DNA of 64,000 nt from DASVTU01 sp036387415 (lineage in GTDB: Bacteria > Acidobacteriota > Blastocatellia > Pyrinomonadales > Pyrinomonadaceae): positions 1-64,000 of the forward strand of contig DASVTU010000009.1 in the NCBI GenBank assembly GCA_036387415.1, read 5' to 3'. How positions within the stretch are numbered: the first letter of the stretch is position 1; the number at the start of each line of letters is the position of its first letter. Under the pieces are notes generated by a model, which did not search any database, was not told where the DNA came from, and saw only the letters and a program-made list of their open reading frames with translations. This document shows positions 20,899 to 29,821 of the stretch, one piece after another. The translations under genes and the position numbers were made by a program.

Positions 20899-21771
20899 TC
20901 ATTCGCCGGGGATGAAGCCGTCTTGCTTCTCTTCGTAGCCGACGGCGCGGAGTTTACTGTCTTGTTCGACGATGCGGCAGAGCGGCGCGTCAGGGTCGTG
21001 ATAGAAGAGACAGAGCCAGCCTTCGCGCGCGGCTTGCGGCAGCAGACGACGCTTGGCTTCGAGTGTCTCGACCGGATAGAGGTCGTAGCCCATAATCCAC
21101 GCGAGCGGCACATGTGCGCGCATCGGAACGAGGTCGGCGAAGCCGAAAAGCGTGTGACCGCCGCGCTCAAGTCGTACGCACTGCATCGTGCGCGAATGTC
21201 CGGCGATGGTTTCCATGCGAAGACCGGGAACAACTTCGTAAGACGACGGCTTTAATTCCAACTGCCCCGACGCTTCGAGCGGTTTCCAGTTGTCCGGCAT
21301 GTAACTGGCGCGGTCGCGCTCATGCGGCGACTCGGCGTGGGCGTGCTCATCGCGCGAAACAAAATATCGCGCGTTGGGAAACGTCGCGCGGGGCGTGCCC
21401 GCTTCGTCGAGCGTCGTGTTGCCGCCCGCGTGGTCGAAGTGTAGATGCGTGTTGACGACGATGGTGATTGATTCGGGCGCGTGTCCGGTGACGGCTTCGA
21501 CCGACTCGCGCAAGGAGCGACGACGATTGATGCCGTACATCGCGGCCTGTTTCGCAGACCACTTATCGCCAATGCCCGTCTCAATGAGGATGCGTTCGCC
21601 CGCCGCTTCGACGTAGAGGCAATTCATGTTCATGCGGATGCGATTGTGTTCATCCGGCGGGCAGACCTTCGACCACAACGCACGCGGCACGACGCCGAAC
21701 ATCGCCCCTCCGTCCAGACGAAACTCTGCATCGGGCACGACATCCACACGGTAATCGCCGAGTTGCAACAT
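20899..21771 (-). CDS. metallo-beta-lactamase fold hydrolase
   Basis: The 290-aa product has the MBL zinc motif THLHFDHAGG near residue 107 (HxHxDH). Later ligands are His in AGHSRTMQC near 190, Asp in GFADLVP near 210, and His in YHDPDAP near 260. The overall sequence is of the AHL-lactonase-like/glyoxalase-II-like group, so it probably hydrolyses an ester or lactone; the substrate is unknown. The start at the Met at 21771 fits family starts. The frame could be extended to a TTG at 21807 but that part adds nothing. Confidence 0.85.
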   Translation of the reverse strand: MLQLGDYRVDVVPDAEFRLDGGAMFGVVPRALWSKVCPPDEHNRIRMNMNCLYVEAAGERILIETGIGDKWSAKQAAMYGINRRRSLRESVEAVTGHAPESITIVVNTHLHFDHAGGNTTLDEAGTPRATFPNARYFVSRDEHAHAESPHERDRASYMPDNWKPLEASGQLELKPSSYEVVPGLRMETIAGHSRTMQCVRLERGGHTLFGFADLVPMRAHVPLAWIMGYDLYPVETLEAKRRLLPQAAREGWLCLFYHDPDAPLCRIVEQDSKLRAVGYEEKQDGFIPGE

Positions 21772-21810
21772 GAAAGGCAAGGATGAGAGCGTGGCGGAAA
21801 AAGTCAAAAA

Positions 21811-21891
21811 GGGAAACGGGGAAAGGTTAAAAGGAGAAAGGGATAAAGAATTAAATCCGTTTCCCGTTTCACCTTTTAACCTTTTACCCCT
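21811..21891. repeat. heptamer-word hairpin, GGGAAA family
   Basis: Left arm 21811-21848 is purine-rich with 7 to 8-bp words such as GGGGAAA and GGTTAAA. Right arm 21857-21891 is the pyrimidine-rich complement. It fills the gap between the first parvulin gene stop and the MBL gene start, both on the minus strand. Confidence 0.82.
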
Positions 21892-21897
21892 CGTTCT

Positions 21898-23202
21898 TTA
21901 CTGTTTTGACGCGGGCGGAGCGGCAGGATTTTCGCCGCCCTGCGGTGGCGAAGCGGGACTTCCCGACGGCGGCTGTTGCGCGCTGCCCGGAGCGCCCATC
22001 GGCATCTGTCCTGGCGCTGGCATCGGCGGAGCCTTGACGGTGAAGTTTTCCGCCACGGTCACTTTCGAGCGACTCACGATTTCCTTGAGAAGATTTTGTC
22101 GCTTCTCTTCTTCGATGGCGGCCTTCGCCTGATCCTTCGGCGACTGCGGCGGCGCGAAAGGGTTGGCGGCCTGCCCGGCTCCGCCCGTCTTAATCAGGAT
22201 GTGGCGCGCGTGCACCTGTTCTTCGGGCTTGCCATCCGCGCCTTTCTCCGTGCGTTTGCCTTCCAATTTGATGACGTGGAAGCCAAACTGTGTTTCGACG
22301 ACATCGCTGATGGCGTTCGGCTCAAGCGAGAAAGCCGCGTCCGAAAACGGCTTGACCATCTGGCCGCGACCAAACCAACCGAGGTCGCCGCCCTTCTCTT
22401 TGCCGCCCGGTTCGTCCGTAAACTCTTTCGCCAACGCCTCGAAATCCTCGCCCGCGCGTGCGCGCTTCAAGACATCTTCGGCCTTCTTGCGCGCCTCTTC
22501 GGGATTGAGTTCGGGATGCTTGACGAGGTAGTCGTTAATCTCCGCGTCGGTCGCTTTGGCCTTCTCCGTCCAGCCCTTCGCATAGTCGGAAGCGATAAGT
22601 CGCGCTTCCTGTAGACGGATTTGCATGAGCGTCTTCGGGTCTTTGTCGAGACCAGCGGCGACGCCCTTGCGATGCAAGATGGAGATGCGCGCCCACTCCT
22701 GTCTCAATTCCTGCTTCTGTTCTTCGGGCAGTTCCGCCGTCGGCAGCAGCCCCATCTTCTGCACGTCCTGCACAAACTCGCCAAACTTCTTGTCCTGTTC
22801 CGGTTCCTTGAAGAAGGCGTCCATCTCTTCTTTCGAGACGACCTGCTCCTGCTGCTTTCCGGCCTCCTGCTGCTGCATCATGAAAGACCTGCCGATAACG
22901 AAGAAACGCATCAATTCGAGTTGGCGTTTAATCTCCGGTCTGTCGGCGATGCCCGCCTTGCGTCCTTCTTCCGCGACGGCGAATAGTTCGCGCAAGTCTT
23001 GTGCAAACTGTTTGCGCGCCTCCTCGCTGGTGGAAAGCTGCGCGCGCAGTTGCGGCGGCAGACTCTCGGCGATGGTTGCCATGTCTTCAGCGGTGATGTT
23101 AGCGGCGTGCGTGCGTCCGGCTTTGGCCTGCCACACGATTAGCCCGACCGCTATCGCAACGGCGACGGCGGCGGCGACTATTGCTTTTGTTGTTGCCTTC
23201 AA
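21898..23202 (-). CDS. exported parvulin-type peptidylprolyl isomerase (first of a pair)
   Basis: The 434-aa product has an N-terminal signal or anchor (about residues 7-26) and a SurA-like helical N-domain (about 40-225). Its parvulin core lies at about 235-320 (GGDLGWFGRGQMVKPFSDAAF and FGFHVIKLEGK). The active-site strand HARHILI follows the core near residue 329 instead of preceding it. The C-terminal 60 residues are Pro/Gly/Ala-rich. It should assist folding of exported proteins. An in-frame stop lies two codons before the TTG at 23202, so that rare start codon is likely real. A paralog with the same layout is directly upstream. Confidence 0.85.
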   Translation of the reverse strand: MKATTKAIVAAAVAVAIAVGLIVWQAKAGRTHAANITAEDMATIAESLPPQLRAQLSTSEEARKQFAQDLRELFAVAEEGRKAGIADRPEIKRQLELMRFFVIGRSFMMQQQEAGKQQEQVVSKEEMDAFFKEPEQDKKFGEFVQDVQKMGLLPTAELPEEQKQELRQEWARISILHRKGVAAGLDKDPKTLMQIRLQEARLIASDYAKGWTEKAKATDAEINDYLVKHPELNPEEARKKAEDVLKRARAGEDFEALAKEFTDEPGGKEKGGDLGWFGRGQMVKPFSDAAFSLEPNAISDVVETQFGFHVIKLEGKRTEKGADGKPEEQVHARHILIKTGGAGQAANPFAPPQSPKDQAKAAIEEEKRQNLLKEIVSRSKVTVAENFTVKAPPMPAPGQMPMGAPGSAQQPPSGSPASPPQGGENPAAPPASKQ

Positions 23203-23397
23203 AGTTTAATATACGTCCTTTCTAAAACTCTTCAATGATACGGCACGTGTTCTCCGAGTTTGAGAGATAGAGAACCTGCCTCCTGCGGGAAATGCATGCT
23301 ATCAGACATACGCCCAACTTCGCACGCGCTCAAAGCTCGAATCTCAAATGAAACCCACGCGGGCGTTCGTCGCTTCCTCTGCCCTGCGGCGGCGACG
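23203..23397. other. 195-base gap between the two parvulin genes
   Basis: No hairpin, repeat or clear promoter is seen. The AAAGGAC ribosome site of the downstream parvulin gene is at 23215-23222 on the minus strand. Confidence 0.4.
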
Positions 23398-24708
23398 TTA
23401 GCGTACTGCCGCCGACGGGTCGGCCTGAAAATCTTCCGCGACCGTGACGCGAGAACGCGCCGCAATCGCTTCGATTAACTTGACGCGCTTGTCTCGCTCA
23501 ACCGCCTCACGCGCACGTTCACGTGGCGACTGCGGCGCGCGGCCTCTGGCCGAGTCGCCCGTCGAAATCAGGATATGACGCGCATGTACTTGTTCGACGG
23601 GTTTGCCGTCCGCGCCGTTTTGCGTGCGTCGCTCGTCGAGACGGATGATGTGCAGGCCGAATTGCGTTTCGACGAGGCCGCTCGTCTCGCCCGGCTTGAG
23701 CGCGAAGGCCGCATCCTCGAACGGTTTGACCATCACGCCGCGACCGAACCAACCGAGGTCGCCGCCTTGATTCTTGTTGCTTGGGTCGGCGGAAAACTCG
23801 CGTGCCAGCGCAGCGAAATCCTCTCCTTTGCGAACACGCTGCAAAACTTCTTCGGCTCTGGTGCGCGCCTGTTTGGAATCTAGTTCGGGATGCGCGGCGA
23901 GGTAGGCGTCAATCTCCTGTTCCGTCGCTTTGGTCTGCGCTTCGAGACGGTCTCTAAAATACGCGCTCGCCAGAAGCCGTGCGTGCTGGTACATAACCAT
24001 CAGTTCGTGCGCGCGTTCCTTATCCATTCCGGCGACGACGGCCTTACGGCTCGACACCATGACGTTTGCCCAACGCTGCCTCAACTCGTCGCTTTCCGTG
24101 GCCGTGACCGCGCCCTGCTGCGCCGGACGATTGCGTTGATAGTCTTGCAAGAACTCCTGAAACTTCGCCTCCTGTCCCGGCTCTTTGAGCAGCGCCGCAA
24201 TCTCATCCGACGAGACGATTTGCTCCGGCGATACGCCGGCCTCCTGCTGTCGCTTCTGGCTATAGGCGCGCGCCAGTACGAAGGCACGCGACAATTCGAG
24301 TTGAGTCCGAATCTCCGGTCGCGACGTGAAACCCGCCGCCCTCGCCTCTTCGGAGATGGCAAACATCTCTTTCAAATCTTTAGCGAAATCTTTGCGCGCC
24401 TGCGGATTGGCCGCAAGTTGCGCCCGCGCCGGAGGCGGCACGCCCAACCCTTCGACGACGAGCGACACGTCCTGCCCGGACAGATTGATGCCTCCGGTTC
24501 TGTTCGCCGCGGCGGGAGCAGCGGTCGTCGCGGTGCGCGCAGGAGTGCGTGCCGTGGTGGTTGTTGTGCGTGACGTACGTGAAGGCGTACGCGTCGGTGT
24601 ACGCGGGCGTCGTGTGCGTTGCGCGAGAAGGCTCGACGGAAAAATCAGGACGACGACAACGAGTGCCGACAGTTTCAAAGCGGCGAGGCTCTTGGTGTTA
24701 AGAATCAA
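23398..24708 (-). CDS. exported parvulin-type peptidylprolyl isomerase (second of a pair)
   Basis: The 436-aa product has a signal peptide (about residues 10-29, ending LLAQ) and then a Thr/Arg-rich low-complexity stretch (about 30-70). A helical N-domain and a parvulin core follow (about 265-350; GGDLGWFGRGVMVKPF and FGLHIIRLDER). The HARHILI strand again comes after the core, near residue 372. It is clearly a paralog of the gene downstream and probably arose by tandem duplication. TTG at 24708 appears to be the start. The low-complexity stretch is absent from the paralog. Confidence 0.85.
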   Translation of the reverse strand: MILNTKSLAALKLSALVVVVLIFPSSLLAQRTRRPRTPTRTPSRTSRTTTTTARTPARTATTAAPAAANRTGGINLSGQDVSLVVEGLGVPPPARAQLAANPQARKDFAKDLKEMFAISEEARAAGFTSRPEIRTQLELSRAFVLARAYSQKRQQEAGVSPEQIVSSDEIAALLKEPGQEAKFQEFLQDYQRNRPAQQGAVTATESDELRQRWANVMVSSRKAVVAGMDKERAHELMVMYQHARLLASAYFRDRLEAQTKATEQEIDAYLAAHPELDSKQARTRAEEVLQRVRKGEDFAALAREFSADPSNKNQGGDLGWFGRGVMVKPFEDAAFALKPGETSGLVETQFGLHIIRLDERRTQNGADGKPVEQVHARHILISTGDSARGRAPQSPRERAREAVERDKRVKLIEAIAARSRVTVAEDFQADPSAAVR

Positions 24709-24735
24709 GATGGATGCTTGTCCTTTCCAGACACG

Positions 24736-25167
24736 TTATTCAGTATGCGCCGACTCGACGCTCTCCGGTGTGTGCTCGACGAGTTCGAGAAGCACTCCGC
24801 CTGCCGTCGAGGGGTGAACGAATGCGACCAGACAACCGCCCGCGCCCACGCGCGGCGACTCGTCGATGAGACGTGCTCCCTTTTGCTTCAAACGCTCAAG
24901 CGTCGCGCGAATATCATCGACGCGCACGGCGATGTGATGTATCCCTGCGCCGCGCTTCTCAAGAAATTTGGCGACGGGCGACCCCGCATGCGTCGGCTCA
25001 AGGAGTTCGATGCGCGGCTCTCCGACGGGCAACATCGCCACGCGCACGCCCTGCTCGGCTATCTCCTCTGTCTCAACCACTGTGAGACCGAGCGCGTCGC
25101 GCCAAAACCCCAACGCATCCGCAATTCGAGGCGTGGCAATCCCGATGTGTTCAATCTTCATGTCCAT
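24736..25167 (-). CDS. mce: methylmalonyl-CoA epimerase
   Basis: The 143-aa VOC/glyoxalase-fold product carries the metal-ligand pattern of methylmalonyl-CoA epimerase: HIGIA at residue 7, an ELLEP segment near 55, GIHHIAVRVDDI near 78, and a late Glu in VLLELVEH. The GCLVAFVHPSTAGGVLLEL end region is typical. It interconverts the (2R) and (2S) forms of methylmalonyl-CoA in propionate metabolism. The next gene upstream is meaB, which supports the pathway call. The mutase itself is not in the window. Confidence 0.93.
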   Translation of the reverse strand: MDMKIEHIGIATPRIADALGFWRDALGLTVVETEEIAEQGVRVAMLPVGEPRIELLEPTHAGSPVAKFLEKRGAGIHHIAVRVDDIRATLERLKQKGARLIDESPRVGAGGCLVAFVHPSTAGGVLLELVEHTPESVESAHTE

Positions 25168-25241
25168 AAACCAGCGTTGGCGTGCATCACGTGGGGAATT
25201 TAACTAACGAAAAAACTCTTTTGATGCAAAGGCGCTGCCGA

Positions 25242-26195
25242 TTACTGCTCGCGGCTCGTCGTCTTCATGATTTCTTCAACGGCGGAATAAGGATCACGAC
25301 GTTTGTCCGCCACTTCTGCCGCGAGCACGTCGAGTTGTGCCGCCGCACCGTTCGCGTCGAGCGCGTGCGCGAGCAGACGCTCACGCAGGAGTTCGAGAAT
25401 ACGCCAACGGGCGATTGCATTGCGTCGCGTGCGGCTCGCATCCGTCCCCTTCTGAAAATCTCGATAACTCTCGATGGCCGCCGCCAACTCTTCCAACCCT
25501 TTGTTTTCCGTCGCCACCGTCTTCACAATCGGCGGCATCCAATTGTCAGGACGATGCGCCAACGACAGCAACGCTTCGAGTTCCTTCTCCGTGCGGAGCA
25601 CGCCTTCGCGGTCGGATTTGTTGATGACGAACACATCGCCAATCTCCATGATGCCCGCTTTGATGGCCTGTATGTCGTCGCCCATCCCCGGCACAAGCAC
25701 CACGACCGACACGTCCGCCGCCTTCACAATCTCCACTTCGTCCTGCCCGACGCCCACCGTCTCCACCACAATCTTCTCGTACCCGGCAGCATCCAAAATT
25801 GCCACCGCATCAACCGTCGTGCGCGCCAGTCCGCCTAACTGCCCGCGCGTCGCCATCGAGCGAATAAAGACGCCTGGGTCGAGTCCGAGCGTCTGCATGC
25901 GTATGCGGTCGCCGAGGATGGCACCGCCCGAAAACGGACTCGAAGGGTCAACCGCGACGATGCCGACGCGCTCACCGCGTTGACGATAAAGCCCCGCCAA
26001 CTTGTCAACCAGCGACGACTTTCCCGCGCCCGGCGAACCTGTGATACCAACGACTAACCCTTGCCCCGTACGGGGAAAAATCGCCTTCATCAACGCGAAA
26101 GCGTCCGGTTGATTATCCTCGACCTTTGAGATGGCACGCGCCACGGCGCGCACATCGCCGTTCAAGACGCGCTCAACTAAACTTGAAATTTCCAT
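25242..26195 (-). CDS. meaB: methylmalonyl-CoA mutase-associated GTPase MeaB
   Basis: MeaB is a G3E-family GTPase that protects and reloads adenosylcobalamin on methylmalonyl-CoA mutase. The 317-aa product shows the P-loop GSPGAGKS near residue 53, the VDPSSPFSGGAILGDRIRM segment, the VETVGVGQDE segment, and NKSD near 195. The ATG at 26195 shares one base with the TAA stop of the upstream coiled-coil gene (TAATG), so the two are likely translationally coupled. The mce gene follows after 74 bases. Confidence 0.95.
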   Translation of the reverse strand: MEISSLVERVLNGDVRAVARAISKVEDNQPDAFALMKAIFPRTGQGLVVGITGSPGAGKSSLVDKLAGLYRQRGERVGIVAVDPSSPFSGGAILGDRIRMQTLGLDPGVFIRSMATRGQLGGLARTTVDAVAILDAAGYEKIVVETVGVGQDEVEIVKAADVSVVVLVPGMGDDIQAIKAGIMEIGDVFVINKSDREGVLRTEKELEALLSLAHRPDNWMPPIVKTVATENKGLEELAAAIESYRDFQKGTDASRTRRNAIARWRILELLRERLLAHALDANGAAAQLDVLAAEVADKRRDPYSAVEEIMKTTSREQ

Positions 26196-26509
26196 TAACA
26201 ATGCTCAGGCAGCAGGCGGTACACGTCTCTTGGTAATTCTGTTTCCGCGCGAGTCTCCAACAAATCACGCCCTAGAACGTCCAACTTGGAATCCATAACA
26301 TCAAGCCGCGACAAAACGGCCTCCCAAATCGGACGCGTCTCGCGCAAACGCGCGTCAACCTTGTCTTCCAGAGAGGTCAGCCTTGTATCTAACGAGGTCA
26401 GCCTCACGTCCAGCGAAGTCAGACGATTGTTCATCGACGACAGTTCCGCGAGCACGCGCGACTCGAATGAAGCGTCGTCACCCAATCTCTCTGTCGGTTC
26501 TTCGCTCAT
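26195..26509 (-). CDS. small coiled-coil protein
   Basis: The 104-aa product is highly charged and has a heptad-type tandem repeat, RLTSLDV / RLTSLDT / RLTSLED, around residues 29-49, visible also as 21-bp repeats in the DNA. A helical region follows with VLSRLDVMDSKLDVLGRDLLETR. No family is recognised. The stop overlaps the meaB start by one base, so it is translated with the methylmalonyl-CoA genes. A similar but unrelated-in-sequence coiled-coil protein sits between sucD and ndk at the end of the window. Confidence 0.65.
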   Translation of the reverse strand: MSEEPTERLGDDASFESRVLAELSSMNNRLTSLDVRLTSLDTRLTSLEDKVDARLRETRPIWEAVLSRLDVMDSKLDVLGRDLLETRAETELPRDVYRLLPEHC

Positions 26510-26591
26510 CGCGAGCAGCCTCCGAAGTCGTCAGTCTTGGATGAAGCGTTGCTCCCGCCGCTCGTTATCATCTGCACATCTTCCGGCAATT

Positions 26592-27737
26592 CTACAAACT
26601 CCTGAGAAGTTGCTTGGCGATAACCATGCGTTGAATCTCGGAGGTGCCTTCGCCGATGGTGCAGAGTTTTGAGTCACGCCAGTATTTTTCCGCCGGATAA
26701 TCTTTCGTGTAGCCGTAGCCGCCGTGAATCTGAATCGCCTCTTCCGACACGCGCACGCTCACTTCGCCCGCGTACAGTTTCGCCATCGCGGATTCTTTCG
26801 TCACGCGCTTGCCCTGATCTTTCATGTAGGCGGCGCGATAGGTGAGAAGGCGCGCGGCGTCAATCTGCGTCGCCATGTCTGCGAGTTTGAATTGAATCGC
26901 CTGAAACTCCGAAATCGGTTTGCCAAACTGCGTGCGTTCCTTCGAGTAGCGCAAGGCCGACTCGTATGCGCCCTGCGCGATGCCGAGCGCAAGCGCGGCG
27001 ATTGAGATGCGTCCGCCATCGAGAATCTGCATCGACTGAAGAAAGCCCTCGCCTTCGTTGCCCACGCGGTTCTCGTCAGGCACGTAGCAGTCTTCAAACA
27101 CGACGCTTGCTGTCTCCGACGCGCGAAGCCCCAGTTTGTTCTCCTTCTTCGCGGGCGCAAAACCCTTCATGCCTTTCTCGAAGATGAAAGCCGTGATGCC
27201 CTTGTTGCCCTTCGACCTATCTGTGCTCGCCACCGCAACGCACGTATCGGCATGAATCGCGTGAGTGATGAAATTCTTCGCGCCGTTGACAAGCCACCCG
27301 CCGTTTTGTCGGACGGCGGTCGAGCGCGTGCCCGAAGCGTCGGAACCTGCGCTCGGCTCGGTCAGTCCCCACGCGCCGAGATGCTTGCCTTGCGCGAGTG
27401 GTACGAGATACTTCTGCTTCTGTTCCTCTGTGCCGAACATGTAAATGTGATTCGAGCAGAGAGAGTTGTGCGCCGCGACTGAAATGCCGACCGAACCGTC
27501 AACGCGCGAGAGTTCTTCGACGATGGTTACATACTCGACATAACCCATTCCCGCGCCGCCATACTCTTCTGGAAAGATGATGCCCAACAGACCCAGTTCG
27601 GCCAATTTCGGCAGCAGTTCGACCGGAAAATGCTGCGTCTCATCCCACTCCATGACGTGCGGCTTTATCTCGCCCTCCGCAAACTCGCGCACGCTCATCT
27701 TGATTTGCTGCTGCTCTTCGTTTAATTCAAACTCCAT
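26592..27737 (-). CDS. acyl-CoA dehydrogenase
   Basis: The 381-aa product matches the acyl-CoA dehydrogenase family over its whole length. It has an N-terminal helical domain with FPEEYGGAGMGY, the beta domain with WGLTEPSAGSDASG and NGAKNFITHA (FAD contacts), and the C-terminal domain. The family signatures GGRISIAALALGIAQGA and QIHGGYGYTKDYP are present. The putative base Glu is in IGEGTSEIQR near residue 362, as in short- and branched-chain enzymes. Chain-length specificity cannot be decided. The location upstream of meaB and mce fits branched-chain amino acid or odd-chain degradation to propionyl-CoA. Confidence 0.93.
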   Translation of the reverse strand: MEFELNEEQQQIKMSVREFAEGEIKPHVMEWDETQHFPVELLPKLAELGLLGIIFPEEYGGAGMGYVEYVTIVEELSRVDGSVGISVAAHNSLCSNHIYMFGTEEQKQKYLVPLAQGKHLGAWGLTEPSAGSDASGTRSTAVRQNGGWLVNGAKNFITHAIHADTCVAVASTDRSKGNKGITAFIFEKGMKGFAPAKKENKLGLRASETASVVFEDCYVPDENRVGNEGEGFLQSMQILDGGRISIAALALGIAQGAYESALRYSKERTQFGKPISEFQAIQFKLADMATQIDAARLLTYRAAYMKDQGKRVTKESAMAKLYAGEVSVRVSEEAIQIHGGYGYTKDYPAEKYWRDSKLCTIGEGTSEIQRMVIAKQLLRSL

Positions 27738-27760
27738 GCACGCCCCCTTACAAGAACTCT

Positions 27761-27829
27761 GAACGATGAACGCCGAACGATGGACGAAATATTCTTCAGT
27801 TCATCGTTCATCATGCTGCTTTCATCGTT
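27761..27829. repeat. heptamer-word hairpin, GAACGAT family
   Basis: Left arm 27761-27788 has 7-bp words GAACGAT and GGACGAA. Right arm 27797-27829 has the complementary words CGTTCAT. Pairing is imperfect. It shares its word type with 15467-15549. It lies between the pseudouridine synthase stop and the acyl-CoA dehydrogenase start. Confidence 0.75.
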
Positions 27830-27840
27830 AATATTGTAAC

Positions 27841-28683
27841 TCATGGCCGCCGTTTTCCGTGACTGGCGGCGCGCGTCCGTTTGTTCTCCGGCGTCGTGCG
27901 CGTCGCGTTGCGTTTCGTCGAATGTTTCGGCTGCTTCGCGCTCTCTTTGCTTCCGCCGCCGACTTTTTTCAGACGCGAAATTTCGACCGGCGACAACAGA
28001 CGCCATGCGCCTACGGGCAACGTCTCATCGCGCAACGCACCAATCTGGACGCGCCGCAATTTCAAAACGGAATGACCAATCTGGTCGAACATGCGACGGA
28101 TTTGTTGATTGCGTCCCTCATGCAGAACGACCTCGAACCAAGAGTTGGTACGCGTCTCGCCAGTCTTGGTAATCTCCGAGCGCGCGGTTCGCACTCCATC
28201 GTCGAGCGTGATGCCGCGACGCAGACGCTCAATCGCATCCTCCGTCGGCACGCCCTTCACCTTCACCTCATAAACCTTCGCTACACGATTGCGCGCCGAC
28301 GTGATGAAGTTCGTCAACTCCCCATCGTTCGTTAGTAACAACAAACCTTCTGTGTTGAAATCGAGACGGCCCACCGGATGAACACGTCCGAGCGACGCCG
28401 GAACAAGCTCCGTCACAAGCGGACGCCCCTCAGGGTCAGCCGCGCTCGACAGATACCCGCGCGGCTTGTTGAGCAACACATAAACCCGCTCACGCTCGCG
28501 CAATAAAGGATTTATCAACCGCCCGCGTACCTTGATGTGGTCGCGCAAAGGGTCTGCGCGCGTCCCCAACTCGCGCACAATCTCGCCGTTCACCGTCACT
28601 TCGCCCGCCGTAATCATCTCCTCCGCATGACGCCGCGAAGCGATTCCGGCAGCCGCAATCAATTTTTGCAAACGTTCTTCCAT
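27841..28683 (-). CDS. RluB/RsuA-type rRNA pseudouridine synthase
   Basis: The 280-aa product has an N-terminal S4 RNA-binding domain (about residues 2-60; RLQKLIAAAGIASRR) and the synthase domain. The catalytic Asp is in VGRLDFNTEGLLLLTNDG near residue 107, and GRNQQIRRMFDQIGH lies near 195. It modifies uridine in 23S or 16S rRNA; the target is not determined, but the RluB subgroup is likely given its position beside scpA/scpB. The C-terminal 50 residues are Lys/Arg/Ser-rich and disordered, a common feature of RluB. Confidence 0.9.
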   Translation of the reverse strand: MEERLQKLIAAAGIASRRHAEEMITAGEVTVNGEIVRELGTRADPLRDHIKVRGRLINPLLRERERVYVLLNKPRGYLSSAADPEGRPLVTELVPASLGRVHPVGRLDFNTEGLLLLTNDGELTNFITSARNRVAKVYEVKVKGVPTEDAIERLRRGITLDDGVRTARSEITKTGETRTNSWFEVVLHEGRNQQIRRMFDQIGHSVLKLRRVQIGALRDETLPVGAWRLLSPVEISRLKKVGGGSKESAKQPKHSTKRNATRTTPENKRTRAASHGKRRP

Positions 28684-28698
28684 AAAATAGAACTCGTC

Positions 28699-28760
28699 GG
28701 TCAGAGGCGGGAGATTAGTGAAATCAGTTTTTACTGACCTCTAACCTCTCGCCTCTGACC
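28699..28760. repeat. heptamer-word hairpin, GGTCAGA family
   Basis: Left arm starting at 28699 (GGTCAGA, GGCGGGA words) and right arm ending at 28760 pair imperfectly over about 25 bp. Word type is the same as at 14274-14347 and 16334-16424. It separates scpB from the pseudouridine synthase gene. Confidence 0.82.
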
Positions 28761-28768
28761 TTTGCTTT

Positions 28769-29818
28769 TCATGCTCCGCCGCCTGTTAAATCGTCGAAGT
28801 CTTCGATGCTTGGAAGTTCCGACAAATCTTTGAGGCCGAATTGGAGGAGAAACTCTTTGGACGTGCCGTAGAGCATCGGGCGACCGACGGTTTCCTTGCG
28901 GCCTTTGGCGACGATGAGACGCTTGTCCAAGAGCGTCTTGATGGCTGATGAAGATTGTACGCCGCGTATCTCTAGAATTTCGGGCACCGTGATGGGCTGC
29001 TTGTAGGCGATGACGGCGAGCGTCTCTAACGCGGCGAGCGAGAGTTTGGCGCTCGGACGAGATTTGAGGAAGGCGCGGATGTGTTCGTGATATTCGGGAC
29101 GCGTCGCAATCTGCCAGCCTCCGGCCACCTCGCGCATGATGAGGCCGCCGTTTCTTTCGTTAAACTCCTTCGCCAATTCTTCGACGGCGACCGCCACCCA
29201 ACCACGTTCTTCGTCCAACACGTCGGCAATCATCTTGACCTGAAGCGGCTCGTCGGAGACGAAAATCAACGCTTCGATAATCGACATCAATTCCGACATG
29301 TTCCGCACGCCGCCGCCGGGCGCAACATCGTCGCCGAGATCGAACGGCCCCGCCATCGCTTGCAGCCGAGCGAGCCGCAGAGCCTCCTCCGTCGCTTCCT
29401 CCTTATCGGCATCGTAGACGAACACGTCCTCGTCGTCCTCTTCATCGTCGTCAAACATCTCGTCCGCATCTTCTTCTTCGTCCGAGACGACAACCTCTTC
29501 ATCCGCCACGGCGAAGAACGCTTCACCGACGAGAGTTTCGTCGCTCGATGACGAACCGCCGTCCGACACTGGCGCGCTCGGGGACGCGACGCCGACGGCG
29601 TTCTCCGCCGCATCCGACTCGTCGGCCAAGTCTTCTTTACTGACAGCCGAAGCGTCTGCGACAGTTTCGCTTTCTTCTTCGACGGTTGATGAGAGAGCGA
29701 TGGTTTCCGTCTCGTCCGCGTCGTCTTCGGACGGGGCGGCGGTGTAGTGGTCGCTCTCCGGGGTCGAGATGCTTTCGTCTTCGATGCGGTCTTGGTTCTG
29801 CTCAGTCATGTTTGACAC
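28769..29818 (-). CDS. scpB: segregation and condensation protein B with long acidic N-terminus
   Basis: ScpB is a winged-helix partner of the SMC-ScpA kleisin complex. The two winged-helix domains are in the C-terminal half (about residues 173-340; MSIIEALIFVSDEPLQV, LAALETLAVIAYKQPIT, RGVQSSSAIKTLLDKRLI, LYGTSKEFLLQFGL). The first 170 residues are an acidic Ser/Ala/Glu/Asp-rich tail with a run of Asp and Glu near 115-130, much longer than usual ScpB. Start may be the GTG at 29818 or the ATG three codons later. It follows scpA with only 3 bases between. Confidence 0.92.
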   Translation of the reverse strand: MSNMTEQNQDRIEDESISTPESDHYTAAPSEDDADETETIALSSTVEEESETVADASAVSKEDLADESDAAENAVGVASPSAPVSDGGSSSSDETLVGEAFFAVADEEVVVSDEEEDADEMFDDDEEDDEDVFVYDADKEEATEEALRLARLQAMAGPFDLGDDVAPGGGVRNMSELMSIIEALIFVSDEPLQVKMIADVLDEERGWVAVAVEELAKEFNERNGGLIMREVAGGWQIATRPEYHEHIRAFLKSRPSAKLSLAALETLAVIAYKQPITVPEILEIRGVQSSSAIKTLLDKRLIVAKGRKETVGRPMLYGTSKEFLLQFGLKDLSELPSIEDFDDLTGGGA

Positions 29819-29821
29819 ACT

